A stretch of 64,000 nt of DNA from Capillimicrobium parvum (GTDB taxonomy: Bacteria; Actinomycetota; Thermoleophilia; Solirubrobacterales; Solirubrobacteraceae). Below, piece by piece: positions 1 to 8,694 of this stretch. The notes under the pieces were generated by a model. The model saw only the letters and a list, made by a program, of their open reading frames with translations, searched no databases and had not been told where the DNA came from. Each line of letters opens with the position of its first letter. Positions within the stretch are counted from its first letter, which is position 1. The stretch spans positions 4,774,001 through 4,838,000 of the forward strand of contig NZ_CP087164.1 of assembly GCF_021172045.1 (NCBI RefSeq), given 5' to 3'. A program made the position numbers and the translations under genes.

Positions 1-55
1 CCGACCAGTTCCAGGGGCTGACGGCGGTGCGGTCGCCCCCTTCCAACTGGTTCAT
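1..55 (-). CDS. 5' end of a truncated gene, product unknown
   Basis: Only the first 18 codons lie in the window. An ATG at 55-53 overlaps the TGA stop of the upstream substrate-binding protein gene by 4 bp (ATGA), the same junction style used throughout this operon, and the frame stays open to the window edge. The visible start reads MNQLEGGDRTAVSPWNWS. The Pro-Trp-x-Trp stretch is faintly reminiscent of some RidA-family N-termini, but this is too short to identify. It shows that the catabolic operon continues beyond the window. Confidence 0.5.
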   Translation of the reverse strand, partial: MNQLEGGDRTAVSPWNWS

Positions 56-1317
56 CCGCCCTCCGCGTAGGCCGGCACGGCGGACGGGTCGTAGGTCTTC
101 ACCAGCTCGAAGCCTCCGTCCGGCGTGAACTTCTCGACCACGCCGTCGATGTCGGTGCCGCGATGGTCGGCGTCGGTAAAGTCGTACGTCAGCTGGATGC
201 CCTGGTACGGCCCCGCGTCGACCATCGTCTTGGCGATGTCCTCCTCGCTGGCGCCGTCGCCGGCCTTGGCGATCGCGTCGACCACGATCGAGAACGCGTC
301 GGCCGCGGTCGCCGCGAAGATGTCGGCGGGCTTGCCGTAGGCCTCCTTGTAGGCGGTCGCGAACTCCTGGATCTGCTGCTTCTGCGGGTCGTCGTCGCTC
401 AGCGCATCGGCGACCTGGATCTTCGCCCCCGCGGTGTAAGCGCCCTGCTTGGGCAGGATGTCCTTGATCAGCTGCGCGATCGGCAGCGAGGCCGAGCCCG
501 AGGTGACCCACACGGGTACGTCGAACCCAAGCTGGTTGATGCCCTGCAGCGCGGTCACCGCGGCGGCGCCCGTGGAGCAGATCAGCAGCGATTCGGGCTT
601 CTTGTCACGCAGCTTCGTGAGCTGCGGGGTGACATCGGTGTCAGTCGGGTTGAACGTCTCCGAGTAGAACTCCAGCCCGGCGGCCTTGGCCGCCTTCTCG
701 GTCACCTCGACGGTCAGCTGGCCGCTGGTGTCGTTGGTGCCGATGCAGCCGACGCTCTTGATGCCCTGTTCCTTGAGCCAGTGCATCGGCATGTCCCCGA
801 TCCAGCGGCCGAACGGAGACTGCGAGGAGAAGTACATGTTCGGCGGGTCCGGGATCGGCGCCGCCGACAGGCAGTACTGAACGATCTTCTCCTGGTCGGT
901 GACCGGCTTCATCGCCAGGCACGTCGCCGAGACGGAGCCGCCGATGATCGCCTGCGGCTTGAAGCCCTGGAGCATCGAGCGCGTGGCGGTGACCGCCTGA
1001 TCGGGTGCGCTCTTGTCGTCGACGACCTGCAGCTCCACCGGCCGGCCGTCGACGCCACCGGCGCCGTTGACCTGCTTGGCCATCAGCTCGAGCGCCTCCT
1101 TCTCCTGGACGCCGAGTGACGCCCCGGCGCCGGTGAGCGACAGCACCGCACCGAGCTTGATCGGCTCGCCTGCGCCGCCGGGGGCGGTCGACGCCGCCGA
1201 GGTGGCCGCCGGCTGCGCCGTGCTCGTATCGCCTTCCGTATCGCTACCGCCGCAACCGGCGGCGATGCTCATCGCGGCGATCGCCGCGATCGTGACTGGT
1301 ACGACTCTGCGTCGCAT
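52..1317 (-). CDS. LivK-like ABC transporter substrate-binding lipoprotein
   Basis: Extracellular solute-binding protein of the branched-chain-amino-acid (HAAT) ABC family, 421 aa. An N-terminal signal peptide ends in a lipobox (IAAGC, Cys22 predicted to be lipidated). A low-complexity Ser/Thr/Ala linker follows, then the periplasmic-binding-protein type 1 fold starting at IKLGAVLSLTGAGASLG. The ATG has a strong AGGAGGAG Shine-Dalgarno 7-8 nt upstream. It is the last of five transporter genes (permease-ATPase-ATPase-permease-binding protein), 31 bp after the LivH-like gene. Members of this family also bind aromatic acids, and its place in an aromatic catabolic operon suggests an aromatic-acid ligand here; that ligand assignment is inference. 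Confidence 0.9.
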   Translation of the reverse strand: MRRRVVPVTIAAIAAMSIAAGCGGSDTEGDTSTAQPAATSAASTAPGGAGEPIKLGAVLSLTGAGASLGVQEKEALELMAKQVNGAGGVDGRPVELQVVDDKSAPDQAVTATRSMLQGFKPQAIIGGSVSATCLAMKPVTDQEKIVQYCLSAAPIPDPPNMYFSSQSPFGRWIGDMPMHWLKEQGIKSVGCIGTNDTSGQLTVEVTEKAAKAAGLEFYSETFNPTDTDVTPQLTKLRDKKPESLLICSTGAAAVTALQGINQLGFDVPVWVTSGSASLPIAQLIKDILPKQGAYTAGAKIQVADALSDDDPQKQQIQEFATAYKEAYGKPADIFAATAADAFSIVVDAIAKAGDGASEEDIAKTMVDAGPYQGIQLTYDFTDADHRGTDIDGVVEKFTPDGGFELVKTYDPSAVPAYAEGG

Positions 1318-1348
1318 GTGCGTCTCCTCCTTGCCGACCGGGATCCGG

Positions 1349-2221
1349 TCAGGACGTGATGACCCTGCCTCCGAGCAACCCCTGCGGGCGCAGGAGCAGA
1401 AGTACGACCAGCAGCCCGAGCGAGAAGACGTCCTTGTAGGCCGACGAGACGTAGCCCGCCCCGAAGGCCTCCAGGAGTCCCAGCGTCAGGCCTCCGACCA
1501 CGGCGCCCTCGTAGCGCCCGAGCCCGCCGAACGCGGCGGCGATGAATCCCTTGAGCCCGATCATCGTGCCGCCGTCCCACGCCAGCGAGGTCAGCGAGAT
1601 GATCAGCGCGCCGCCCAGGCCCGCGAGTGCGCCCGAGATCCCGAACGCGATCGTCCGCATGCGGGTCGGGCTGATGCCGCTCGCCTGCGCCCCGACCGGG
1701 TCGTCGGAGCACGCGATCATGGCCTTGCCGTAGAGGGTGTGGCGGAAGAACAACCACAGCCCGGCGACCACCACCGCCACGATGCCCCACGTGAGAACGG
1801 CCTGCGGCAGCAGCGACGCGCCCAGGACGTTGATCGGCGCGCCGCCCACCAGGTAGTCGTGGCGCATGGAGTCGGCGCCGAAGACGAGGCGTCCGATCTC
1901 GCGCAGGGCGAACGACGCCCCCAGCGTGACGAGGATGAGCGGTACCAGGTCGTGGCTCTTGACGCGGCGCACCGCGGCAACGTCGAGCACGACCGCCACG
2001 CCGACGGCGGCGGCGATCCCGAGCACCAGCCCGGCGATCATCGGCAGCTCCGTGTGGATGGCCAGCCACGCGAACACGAGGCCGCCGATCATCAGCAGCT
2101 CGCCCTGCGCCAGATTCAGCACGCCGGAGACGTTGAAGATCAGCACCCAGCCGATGGCGATCAGCGCATAGACGGCGCCGGTGGACAGGCCGGCGAACAG
2201 GTACTGCATGAAGGAGCTCAC
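1349..2221 (-). CDS. LivH-like ABC transporter permease
   Basis: Inner-membrane permease, 290 aa, about eight hydrophobic segments. The start MSSFMQYLFAGLSTGAVYAL and the following GVLNLAQGELLMIGG segment are typical of LivH permeases. It pairs with the LivM-like permease at 3723-4760 to form the translocation channel. Its ATG overlaps the stop of the LivF-like gene by 4 bp, indicating translational coupling. The C-terminus (LLLLRPQGLLGGRV) is the characteristic end of this family. Substrate is inferred to be an aromatic acid from context; the sequence alone would equally fit a branched-chain amino acid importer. Confidence 0.92.
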   Translation of the reverse strand: MSSFMQYLFAGLSTGAVYALIAIGWVLIFNVSGVLNLAQGELLMIGGLVFAWLAIHTELPMIAGLVLGIAAAVGVAVVLDVAAVRRVKSHDLVPLILVTLGASFALREIGRLVFGADSMRHDYLVGGAPINVLGASLLPQAVLTWGIVAVVVAGLWLFFRHTLYGKAMIACSDDPVGAQASGISPTRMRTIAFGISGALAGLGGALIISLTSLAWDGGTMIGLKGFIAAAFGGLGRYEGAVVGGLTLGLLEAFGAGYVSSAYKDVFSLGLLVVLLLLRPQGLLGGRVITS

Positions 2222-2937
2222 GCCGCGGTCACCCCGCCCAGGTAGGTCGCGACGATCTGGGGTTCCTCGCGCAGCACGCGCGCCGCGTCGTGCATCGTCA
2301 CCCGGCCGCGCTCGAGCACGTAGCCGCGCTCGGCGGTGGACAGCGCCTGCATCGCGTTCTGCTCGGCGACGAGGACGGCCACGCCGCGGGCGCTCAGCGC
2401 CGACAGGGCATCGAACACCCTCTGCACCATCCGCGGCGCGAGGCCGAGCGAAGGCTCGTCGAGCAGGATCAGCCGCGGGCGTGACATGAGCGCGCGGCCG
2501 ATGGCCAGCTGCTGGGCCTCGCCGCCGGACAGCGTGCCCGCGTCGGCCCGCTCGCGCTCACGCAGGATCGGAAACAGCTCGAGCACCTCCTCCAACAGGG
2601 CGCGCGTCTCCTTGGTCTTCTTGCGGTGCGCGAACGCCCCGAGCAGCAGGTTGTCGCGGACCGGCAGCGTCGGGAACAGCCGCCGGCCCTCCGGTACCTG
2701 GCCGATGCCCAGGCCGGCCCGATGCTCGGGACGGCGACGCCGCAGGTCGACCCCGGCGAAGCGCACGCAGCCGGCGCGGACGCGGACACCGCCGCCGATC
2801 ACCCCGAGCGTGGTGGTCTTGCCCGCGCCGTTGCTGCCGACCAACGTGACGATCTCGCCCTCGTCGACCCGCAGCGACACGCCGTGCAGGACCTCCGCGC
2901 CGCCGTAGCCGGCGTGCACGTCTTCAAGCTCGAGCAT
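2218..2937 (-). CDS. LivF-like ABC transporter ATP-binding protein
   Basis: Cytoplasmic ATPase subunit, 239 aa. Walker A is GSNGAGKT (residues 34-41), the signature is LSGGEAQQLAIGRAL, and Walker B is LILLDEPSLGL followed by the VAEQNAMQAL segment carrying the switch region typical of LivF. It forms a heterodimer with the LivG-like ATPase encoded 3 bp upstream. It overlaps the downstream permease by 4 bp. It is shorter than LivG and lacks the LivG-specific insertion, as usual for the family. Confidence 0.92.
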   Translation of the reverse strand: MLELEDVHAGYGGAEVLHGVSLRVDEGEIVTLVGSNGAGKTTTLGVIGGGVRVRAGCVRFAGVDLRRRRPEHRAGLGIGQVPEGRRLFPTLPVRDNLLLGAFAHRKKTKETRALLEEVLELFPILRERERADAGTLSGGEAQQLAIGRALMSRPRLILLDEPSLGLAPRMVQRVFDALSALSARGVAVLVAEQNAMQALSTAERGYVLERGRVTMHDAARVLREEPQIVATYLGGVTAA

Positions 2938-2940
2938 CGG

Positions 2941-3726
2941 TCATCCCTCTCGTGCCGGGTCGGGTCCCAGGTAGGCGGCGATCACGCCCGGGTCGGAACG
3001 CACCTCATCGGGCGTGCCCACGCAGATCAGACGGCCGAAGTCGAGGACCGCCACGCGGTCGCACAGCGACATGACCAGGTCGAGGTGATGCTCGATGACC
3101 ACGAGCGTCATGCGCGTGGACAAGGTCTGGATCGTCTCGGCCAGCCGTGCCTCCTCCGTCGGGTTCAGGCCCGCGGCCGGCTCGTCGAGGAACAGCAGGC
3201 GGGGGCGCATCGCGGCCGCCTTGGCCAGCTCGGCGAGGCGCTGCTCGCCGGTGCTCAGCTCGCCCGCGGGCGCCAAGGCGCGGTCGGCCAGGCCGACGAG
3301 CTGCAGCGCGTCGATCGCCGCGGCGCCGATCTCGCGCTCGTCGGTGCGCTGACGCGGCAGGCGCAGCATCGCCTCGATCACGCCGGAGCGTCCCAGCAGG
3401 TAGGCGCCGGTCTTGACGTTGTCCAGCACGGTCTCCTCGGCGAAGAGGCGCACGTTCTGAAACGTGCGCCCGATACCCGCCCGCGCGCGCCGATGCGCGG
3501 CCAGGCCGGTGACGTCATCACCGCCGAAGCTCACCCGGCCCTCGCTGGCGGCGATCTGGCCGCTGACGACGCTGACCAGCGTCGTCTTGCCGGCGCCGTT
3601 GGGCCCGATCAGGCCCATGATCTCGCCTTCGCGGACGCCGAGGTCGATGTCGCGCAGCGCACGCAGTCCGCCGAAGCGGCGGCCGAGGCCCTCGAGTCGC
3701 AGCAGCTCCCGGGTGGCGACCGTCAT
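2941..3726 (-). CDS. LivG-like ABC transporter ATP-binding protein
   Basis: Cytoplasmic ATPase subunit, 261 aa. Walker A is GPNGAGKT (residues 41-48). The LivG hallmark GIGRTFQNVRLF follows. The signature appears as LSTGEQRLAELAKAA, with Thr in place of the second-position Ser/Gly common in ABC signatures. Walker B is LLFLDEPAAGLN, followed by the switch histidine in VVIEHHLDLVMSL. The gene overlaps the upstream LivM-like permease by 4 bp and lies 3 bp before the LivF-like gene. Confidence 0.92.
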   Translation of the reverse strand: MTVATRELLRLEGLGRRFGGLRALRDIDLGVREGEIMGLIGPNGAGKTTLVSVVSGQIAASEGRVSFGGDDVTGLAAHRRARAGIGRTFQNVRLFAEETVLDNVKTGAYLLGRSGVIEAMLRLPRQRTDEREIGAAAIDALQLVGLADRALAPAGELSTGEQRLAELAKAAAMRPRLLFLDEPAAGLNPTEEARLAETIQTLSTRMTLVVIEHHLDLVMSLCDRVAVLDFGRLICVGTPDEVRSDPGVIAAYLGPDPAREG

Positions 3727-4760
3727 CGCGCCTCCCCCGTGCTCGGCGGCCCGGCCGCCATCCGCGCCCGGGACCCGCGCAGCCGCGCCCAGGCCAGTCC
3801 GAAGAGGCGCGAGAGGCGCCCCGCAAGCCCGTCGGGGGCCAGGATCACCAGGACGATCACGGCGATGCCCAGCGCCAGCACCGCATACTTCTCAAAGCCC
3901 GACAGGAGCTCGGGCAGCATCCACACGACGGCCACACCGATGACCGCGCCGTACACCGACCCGGTCCCGCCGATGACGATCGCCGCCAGCAGGTAGATCG
4001 TCGGCTCCAGGCCGAACTGCGCCGGCGACAGGAAGCGCAGATAGGACGCATAGACCACTCCGGCCAGCCCGGCGAACACCGCGGCGATCAGCCACACGCG
4101 GATCTTGGCCCGGAACACGTCGATGCCCAGCGCCTCGGCAGCGGTCTCGTCCTCGCGGATCGCGACCAGCGATCGCCCGAAACGCGAGTGGCGCATGTGC
4201 ACCGCCGCGACGACGGCGATGAGCAGGACCACGTAGGCGAACAGGTAGGACTGCGTCTGGCTGGTGACCTCCAGACCGAAGAACGAGAACGAGCCGATGC
4301 CCACCAGCCCGGACGCGCCACCGGTGACCGCGATCCAGTTGACGAACACCTCGTGCGCGACGATCACCAGCGCCAGCGTGGCCAGCGCGAAGTAGAAGCC
4401 GCGGAGGCGCAGGAGCGGGCTCGTCAGCAGCGCGAGCGAGAACGCGGCGGCCACCGCGCACAGCAACGCCAGCTCGGAGCTGACGTCGTGGCGGGTGGTC
4501 AGCACCGCCCAGGTGTAGGCGCCGACGCCGAACAGCGCGGTCTGTCCCAGCGCCAGCTGCCCGGCGAAGCCGAGCAGGAGGTCCAGCGAGACCGCGACGG
4601 TGGCGAAGATCGCGACCAGCACGATCGTCGCGAAGTAGCGGGAGTCGCTCAGCAGGAGTCCGGGCAGCAGCGCGAGGACCGCGAAGGCGGCGAGCTTGGC
4701 GTACAGGATGCGCGGGCGCCCGCTCGGGCTCGTCGGCGCCAGCGGCAGCGGGGAGCTCAC
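3723..4760 (-). CDS. LivM-like ABC transporter permease
   Basis: Inner-membrane permease, 345 aa, with about nine to ten hydrophobic segments and the LivM motif GFAGQLALGQTALFGVGAY. The start codon is GTG at 4758-4760, overlapping the stop of the SDR gene by 4 bp (GTGA). The C-terminal 30 residues are Arg-rich and Ala-rich, a cytoplasmic tail. First transporter gene in the operon, directly after the catabolic enzymes, which ties uptake to catabolism in one transcript. Confidence 0.92.
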   Translation of the reverse strand: MSSPLPLAPTSPSGRPRILYAKLAAFAVLALLPGLLLSDSRYFATIVLVAIFATVAVSLDLLLGFAGQLALGQTALFGVGAYTWAVLTTRHDVSSELALLCAVAAAFSLALLTSPLLRLRGFYFALATLALVIVAHEVFVNWIAVTGGASGLVGIGSFSFFGLEVTSQTQSYLFAYVVLLIAVVAAVHMRHSRFGRSLVAIREDETAAEALGIDVFRAKIRVWLIAAVFAGLAGVVYASYLRFLSPAQFGLEPTIYLLAAIVIGGTGSVYGAVIGVAVVWMLPELLSGFEKYAVLALGIAVIVLVILAPDGLAGRLSRLFGLAWARLRGSRARMAAGPPSTGEAR

Positions 4761-5503
4761 GGATGGGCCTTTCCGTCATCGAGGACGCCCTGGCCGGCGA
4801 AGGCGCCCACGTCGATGCAGGCGCCGGAGATGGTCTCGGCGGCGGGCGACGCGAGGAACGCGACCACGTTCGCGACGTCCTCGGGCTCATTGACCCGCCC
4901 GGCGGCGTTGCCCTCCGCCAGACGCGCGAAGACCGCCTCGGGCCGCCGGCGATTCATCCCGGTGCGGGTCGCGCCGGCCACGACGGTGTTGGCGCGGATC
5001 CGGTCGCCGACGTGGTCGAGCGCGACGGCCATCGCCAGCGCGTGCAGCGCCCCCTTGCTCGACACGTAGGCCGCGTGGTCGACGCCGCCGCGCGCCGACG
5101 GTGAGCCGATGTACACGATGCACCCGCTGCGCCGCCGGACCATCCCCGGCAGCACCGCCCGCGTTAGCAGGAACGCGCCGCGCACGTTGACCGCGAACGT
5201 CCGGTCCCACGTCTCGACCGCCGTGTCGGCGACCCCGCCGGGGTGCTTGATCCCGGCCGCCGGACAGAGGACGTCGACGCGCCCGCTGCGCGCGTGGACG
5301 TCGGCCACGAGCGCATGCACGGCATCCGCGTCCGTGACGTCGACGCAACGCGCGTCGAGCTCCGGATGCGCGTCGCGCAGCCGGGCGACGCGCTCACGGT
5401 CAGAGCCGAAGGCGACGACCTCGAAGCCGTCGGCCGCCAGCCGCACCGCGACGGCACGGCCGATCCCGGACGTGCCGCCACTCACCACGGCTACTCGGGG
5501 CAT
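4757..5503 (-). CDS. SDR oxidoreductase, candidate cis-dihydrodiol dehydrogenase
   Basis: Classical short-chain dehydrogenase, 248 aa. The nucleotide-binding motif TSGIG (in VVSGGTSGIGRAVAVRL) is at the N-terminus, an Asp-containing DVTD segment follows strand 3, and catalytic Ser, Tyr and Lys are seen in YIGSPSARGG and YVSSK. The C-terminus (FLASPAAETISGACIDVGAF) is typical. In an operon with a Rieske dioxygenase, an SDR normally oxidises the cis-dihydrodiol to the catechol (BphB/HcaB role), so that is the inferred job. Sequence alone cannot separate this from other SDR activities. It overlaps the RidA gene by 13 bp. Confidence 0.85.
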   Translation of the reverse strand: MPRVAVVSGGTSGIGRAVAVRLAADGFEVVAFGSDRERVARLRDAHPELDARCVDVTDADAVHALVADVHARSGRVDVLCPAAGIKHPGGVADTAVETWDRTFAVNVRGAFLLTRAVLPGMVRRRSGCIVYIGSPSARGGVDHAAYVSSKGALHALAMAVALDHVGDRIRANTVVAGATRTGMNRRRPEAVFARLAEGNAAGRVNEPEDVANVVAFLASPAAETISGACIDVGAFAGQGVLDDGKAHP

Positions 5504-5883
5504 GCCCGCACCGCCGTCAGGGTGAGCAGGACGTCCACGCCCGCGGGCAGGTCGGCCTGCGAGACCATCCGCGCAGGTCGCGGCTCGTCGACGAAGCAGG
5601 CCAGCCAGTGCTCGTTGAGGGCGGGACGGTCCTCGCGCCGCCGCAGGTGGACGTGGACCATGCCGACCGCGTCCAGCGTCGCGCCCGCGCCGTGCACGAC
5701 GCGGCGCAAGTTGGCGAACGTGACGTCGAGTTGATCGTCCAGCGCGTCGGGGATCGACCCGTCCGCGCGTCGCGGGCCGATCGGCGAGGTGAACAGCACA
5801 TCACCCGCCCAGACGGCGACCGGGATCGGCTGCGGGTGCTCCAGCCCGGGAACCTCGACCGCGGTCCGGCGCACGCCGGTCAC
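5491..5883 (-). CDS. RidA/YjgF-family protein
   Basis: 130 aa, small trimeric enamine/imine deaminase-fold family. The start is GTG at 5881-5883, chosen because GTGA overlaps the stop of the oxygenase beta-subunit gene, matching the other junctions here; no nearer ATG gives the family N-terminus. Family features: AVWAGDVLFTSPIGP, LDDQLDVTFANLRRVVHGAGATLDAV, and the C-terminal ARMVSQADLPAGVDVLLTLTAV block where Arg at ARMV corresponds to the conserved active-site region. RidA-like genes are common in aromatic and nitrogen catabolic operons. The substrate is unknown; it could process an unstable enol or imine intermediate. Confidence 0.8.
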   Translation of the reverse strand: MTGVRRTAVEVPGLEHPQPIPVAVWAGDVLFTSPIGPRRADGSIPDALDDQLDVTFANLRRVVHGAGATLDAVGMVHVHLRRREDRPALNEHWLACFVDEPRPARMVSQADLPAGVDVLLTLTAVRACPE

Positions 5884-6413
5884 AGGAAGAACGCAAGGTT
5901 GTAGGTGGGCAGGGTCGTCGCGTCGAGCAGCACCAGGCGATCGAGAAGCCGCCAGGCGCCCCCGTCGTGGCGCAGCACGTCCCGGCGCTCGGCGGTCAGC
6001 GACTGCGACTGGACCTCGTCGCCGCGGATCCGCACGAACAGGAGGTTCGAGCGCACCAGCAGACGGTCGGGGCCGCCGTCGGCCGTGACCCGGACGTTCG
6101 AGACGAAATGGCGCGTGCGCGACGGCGGCACCTCGGCCCAGGCGTCGCCGGAATACAGCCGAGCCACGCGCATCCCCAGCGTCTGGCGCGTCTCGTCGAA
6201 GTGGAACATGACCTCGCTGTGCTCCGGACCCTGGCCCTCGGGCATCGTCACACGCACCGGGACGCGGTAGCGGATCTCGGGGTCCAGGAGCTGCAGCCAC
6301 GCCTCGAAGGCGCGCTCGTCCTGCAACTGGGCCTCGTGGTGCAGGAACGCGGTCGCCTCGCGCTCGAACTGCAGGTCCGCGAGCGGCGGGACGAGGTGCT
6401 GGTCGGCACTCAT
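5880..6413 (-). CDS. aromatic-ring-hydroxylating dioxygenase, beta subunit
   Basis: 177 aa, the usual length for the small subunit of a Rieske non-heme iron oxygenase (NTF2-like cone fold). Recognisable family segments are FLHHEAQLQDERAFEAWLQL, DPEIRYRVPVRVT and TRHFVSNVRV. The subunit has no cofactor and supports the alpha3beta3 hexamer. It overlaps the alpha-subunit gene by 4 bp (ATGA), so the two are translated in tandem. The motif pattern resembles the phenylpropionate/cinnamate and biphenyl group beta subunits, but substrate cannot be read from it. Confidence 0.9.
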   Translation of the reverse strand: MSADQHLVPPLADLQFEREATAFLHHEAQLQDERAFEAWLQLLDPEIRYRVPVRVTMPEGQGPEHSEVMFHFDETRQTLGMRVARLYSGDAWAEVPPSRTRHFVSNVRVTADGGPDRLLVRSNLLFVRIRGDEVQSQSLTAERRDVLRHDGGAWRLLDRLVLLDATTLPTYNLAFFL

Positions 6414-7759
6414 GACGCCACTCCCGCGCGGAGCTGCTCGGCCCAGCGCCGCAGGAACGTCACCGTCGGCAGGTCGAAGAACTGCGTCGGATAGGCGGTG
6501 CCGGTGCCGCGCCAGTCGGCGATCGGCTCGACTCCGCTCTCAGCGCCCATGCGCGCGTACTGGGCGACCTCTCGGCTCTCGGCACCTTCGGCGGTACGCG
6601 AGATCGTCCGCCAGTTCTCCATGTCGTCCTGCTCGAGCATCCCCGAGGGGCCGAAGCTGACGATGTAGGCCCGTCGCGAGGCCTCCTTGAAGGCGGCGGG
6701 CGCGTCGCGCTCGACCAGCAGCCAGGAGTAGATCTCCATGACACCGGCGGCGCGCGGCTGCCACAGCCGCACGCTGCAGTACGGATGCAGCGCGTCGTCG
6801 AGGATGCCGCCGACGTTCAGGCAGCTGAAGTTCGGAAACACGTGAAACCGGTTGAGGAAGACGCCGTCACCCGTCCCCGTGCCATCGTCCAGGAGGGCGC
6901 GCTGGCGGTCGTCGATGCGCTCGTGCAGCGTCTGGACCATCTCGGGCGGATAGCCCATGAACGTCCCGGGCGACCGGTAGATCATCGCCACGTCGGCGGG
7001 ACCGGCCTGGATGTGCAAACCCGTCTTGCTGCCGCCCGGTCGTGCGTCGGCCGACGAGAACGGCAGCAGGCCGACGTCGAACGTGCTCTTGTGGCTGAAC
7101 GGCGTGTGATACGCATCGCCGACGAGGTTCTCGGCGGCGATCTTCCAATCGGCCTCGACGATCCAGCGTTGCGGCACGCCGACGACCTCCATCCCCGTCC
7201 GGCTGCGGCGGGTCACCAGCTCCAGATAGAAGCGGAAATCGCCGAGGTACTCCTCCAACGACGGCGCGGCGGCATCCATGCAGCCGAACAGGAACCCTTC
7301 GCAAGCCTCCACGCGCACCGGGGCGAGCCCGAGCTCATCGCGATCGAGGCCCTGGTAGATGGTCTTGTCGTAGGGCACGCCGACCAGACGCCCCTCGCGG
7401 TTGTAGCTCCAGGCGTGGTAGATACAGGTGAAGTTGCGCGCCTTGCCCTTCTCGGCCTGGCACAGTCGCGACCCGCGATGGCGGCACTGGTTCAGGAAGC
7501 CGCGCACCTCGCCGTCTCCGCCGCGCACCATCAGGATCGAGTCGTCGACGATCGCCCGGACGACGAAGTCCCCCGGCTCCTCGAGCTCGGTCTCGTGGGC
7601 CAAGAAGACCCAGTTGCGCCGGAACAGATGCTGCTTCTCCAGCTCGAAGACCTGTTCGTCTCGGTAGATCCAGCTGGGCACATAGCCGCTGTCCAGCAGC
7701 TGGATCGCCTCGTCGAGCCGGGCGGTCGCGCCGGCAGCGTTCTGATCGTTGCTCAGCAT
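6410..7759 (-). CDS. aromatic-ring-hydroxylating dioxygenase, alpha subunit (Rieske)
   Basis: Catalytic subunit, 449 aa. The Rieske [2Fe-2S] ligands are Cys92, His94, Cys112 and His115 (CRH...CxxH). The mononuclear iron site has His218 and His223 in DAYHTPFSH, the bridging Asp215 and a C-terminal Asp at about 378 in EQDDMENW. The ATG at 7759 overlaps the extradiol dioxygenase stop by 7 bp; longer in-frame extension upstream is out-of-phase coding of the neighbour and is not used. It should convert an aromatic substrate to a cis-dihydrodiol using O2 and electrons from a ferredoxin. No ferredoxin or reductase gene is visible within the window. Confidence 0.93.
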   Translation of the reverse strand: MLSNDQNAAGATARLDEAIQLLDSGYVPSWIYRDEQVFELEKQHLFRRNWVFLAHETELEEPGDFVVRAIVDDSILMVRGGDGEVRGFLNQCRHRGSRLCQAEKGKARNFTCIYHAWSYNREGRLVGVPYDKTIYQGLDRDELGLAPVRVEACEGFLFGCMDAAAPSLEEYLGDFRFYLELVTRRSRTGMEVVGVPQRWIVEADWKIAAENLVGDAYHTPFSHKSTFDVGLLPFSSADARPGGSKTGLHIQAGPADVAMIYRSPGTFMGYPPEMVQTLHERIDDRQRALLDDGTGTGDGVFLNRFHVFPNFSCLNVGGILDDALHPYCSVRLWQPRAAGVMEIYSWLLVERDAPAAFKEASRRAYIVSFGPSGMLEQDDMENWRTISRTAEGAESREVAQYARMGAESGVEPIADWRGTGTAYPTQFFDLPTVTFLRRWAEQLRAGVAS

Positions 7760-8694
7760 GGCGTCACCACGTCGATCGGGCTGTCGGCCTGACGCACGGG
7801 CTGGGCGCCCCACCACTGGCGGTACTCCTCGGCGGTCCAGTCGACCGGCTCCCAGTCGGGGTCCAGGACGACGTAGGACCCGCTGTAGATCTCGACGCGA
7901 TGCCCGCTGGCGGGATCGCGCACGTACAGGCACACCGCCTGGGAGATCGCGTGGCGACCGGGGCCATGGTCGGGCTCCAGGCCGTGCTCGATGAACAGCT
8001 CGGCGGCGCGCAGCACGTCAGAGGCGTTGTCTACGTAGAACGCGACGTGGTGCAGGCCGCGCGACCCCCGGACGGGCCCGCGGCCGATCGCCAAATCGTG
8101 GGCCAGCGCGGACACCGCCAGCCACGCAGCATGCACGCTGCCGTCGGCGCCCAGCGCGCGCTCACGGGTCGAGAAGCCGAGCATCTGCTGCGACCACGCC
8201 TCCTCGGCGGCCACCTCGGGCGTGACGAAGTTGATGTGGTCCAGGCGCCGTGGCGAGACGCCGTGGCTCCAGACGCGCCCGCTGTTGGTCTTCAGTGCGG
8301 GTCGACGGCCCGCAGGCGCCGGCCGCTTCTCGACCTCGTGATAGATCTCGTACGGCAGGCCGCCCGGGGTGCGGAAGCGCAAGGCGGCGCCCTGCCCCGC
8401 CTCGTGGCCGGCGGGCACCTCCTCCACCTCGACCCCCTGCTCGCGCAGGCGCGCACCGAGCGCATCGACATCCTCAGGCGCGCGTGTGCGCCAGCCGGCG
8501 TGATCGATTCTCGCCTCGTCGGCTGAGATGAGCGCCACCGTGTGGTGCTCGAAGTCGCCCCAGGCGCGCAGGTAGGCGACGGTCTCGTCGCGCTCGACGA
8601 CATCCAGCCCGAGGATGTCGTCGAAGAAGTGCAGCGACCCCTCGAGGTCGGGAGTTCGCAGGGCGACGTGACCGAGGCGCGCGAGGGCGGTCAC
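7753..8694 (-). CDS. extradiol (catechol 2,3-) dioxygenase, VOC superfamily
   Basis: 313 aa, two vicinal-oxygen-chelate modules (about 1-140 and 150-290). The iron ligands expected for a type I extradiol enzyme are present in the second module: His153 in LDHINF, His215/216 in GLHHVAFY and Glu268 in HRVEIYSG. The start is GTG at 8692-8694, overlapping the upstream hydrolase stop (GTGA). It should cleave a catechol-type ring next to the diol, giving the meta-cleavage product for the hydrolase. The C-terminus (DWTAEEYRQWWG) resembles 2,3-dihydroxy-phenylpropionate-type and bacterial catechol 2,3-dioxygenases. Ring substituent unknown. Confidence 0.9.
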   Translation of the reverse strand: MTALARLGHVALRTPDLEGSLHFFDDILGLDVVERDETVAYLRAWGDFEHHTVALISADEARIDHAGWRTRAPEDVDALGARLREQGVEVEEVPAGHEAGQGAALRFRTPGGLPYEIYHEVEKRPAPAGRRPALKTNSGRVWSHGVSPRRLDHINFVTPEVAAEEAWSQQMLGFSTRERALGADGSVHAAWLAVSALAHDLAIGRGPVRGSRGLHHVAFYVDNASDVLRAAELFIEHGLEPDHGPGRHAISQAVCLYVRDPASGHRVEIYSGSYVVLDPDWEPVDWTAEEYRQWWGAQPVRQADSPIDVVTPC

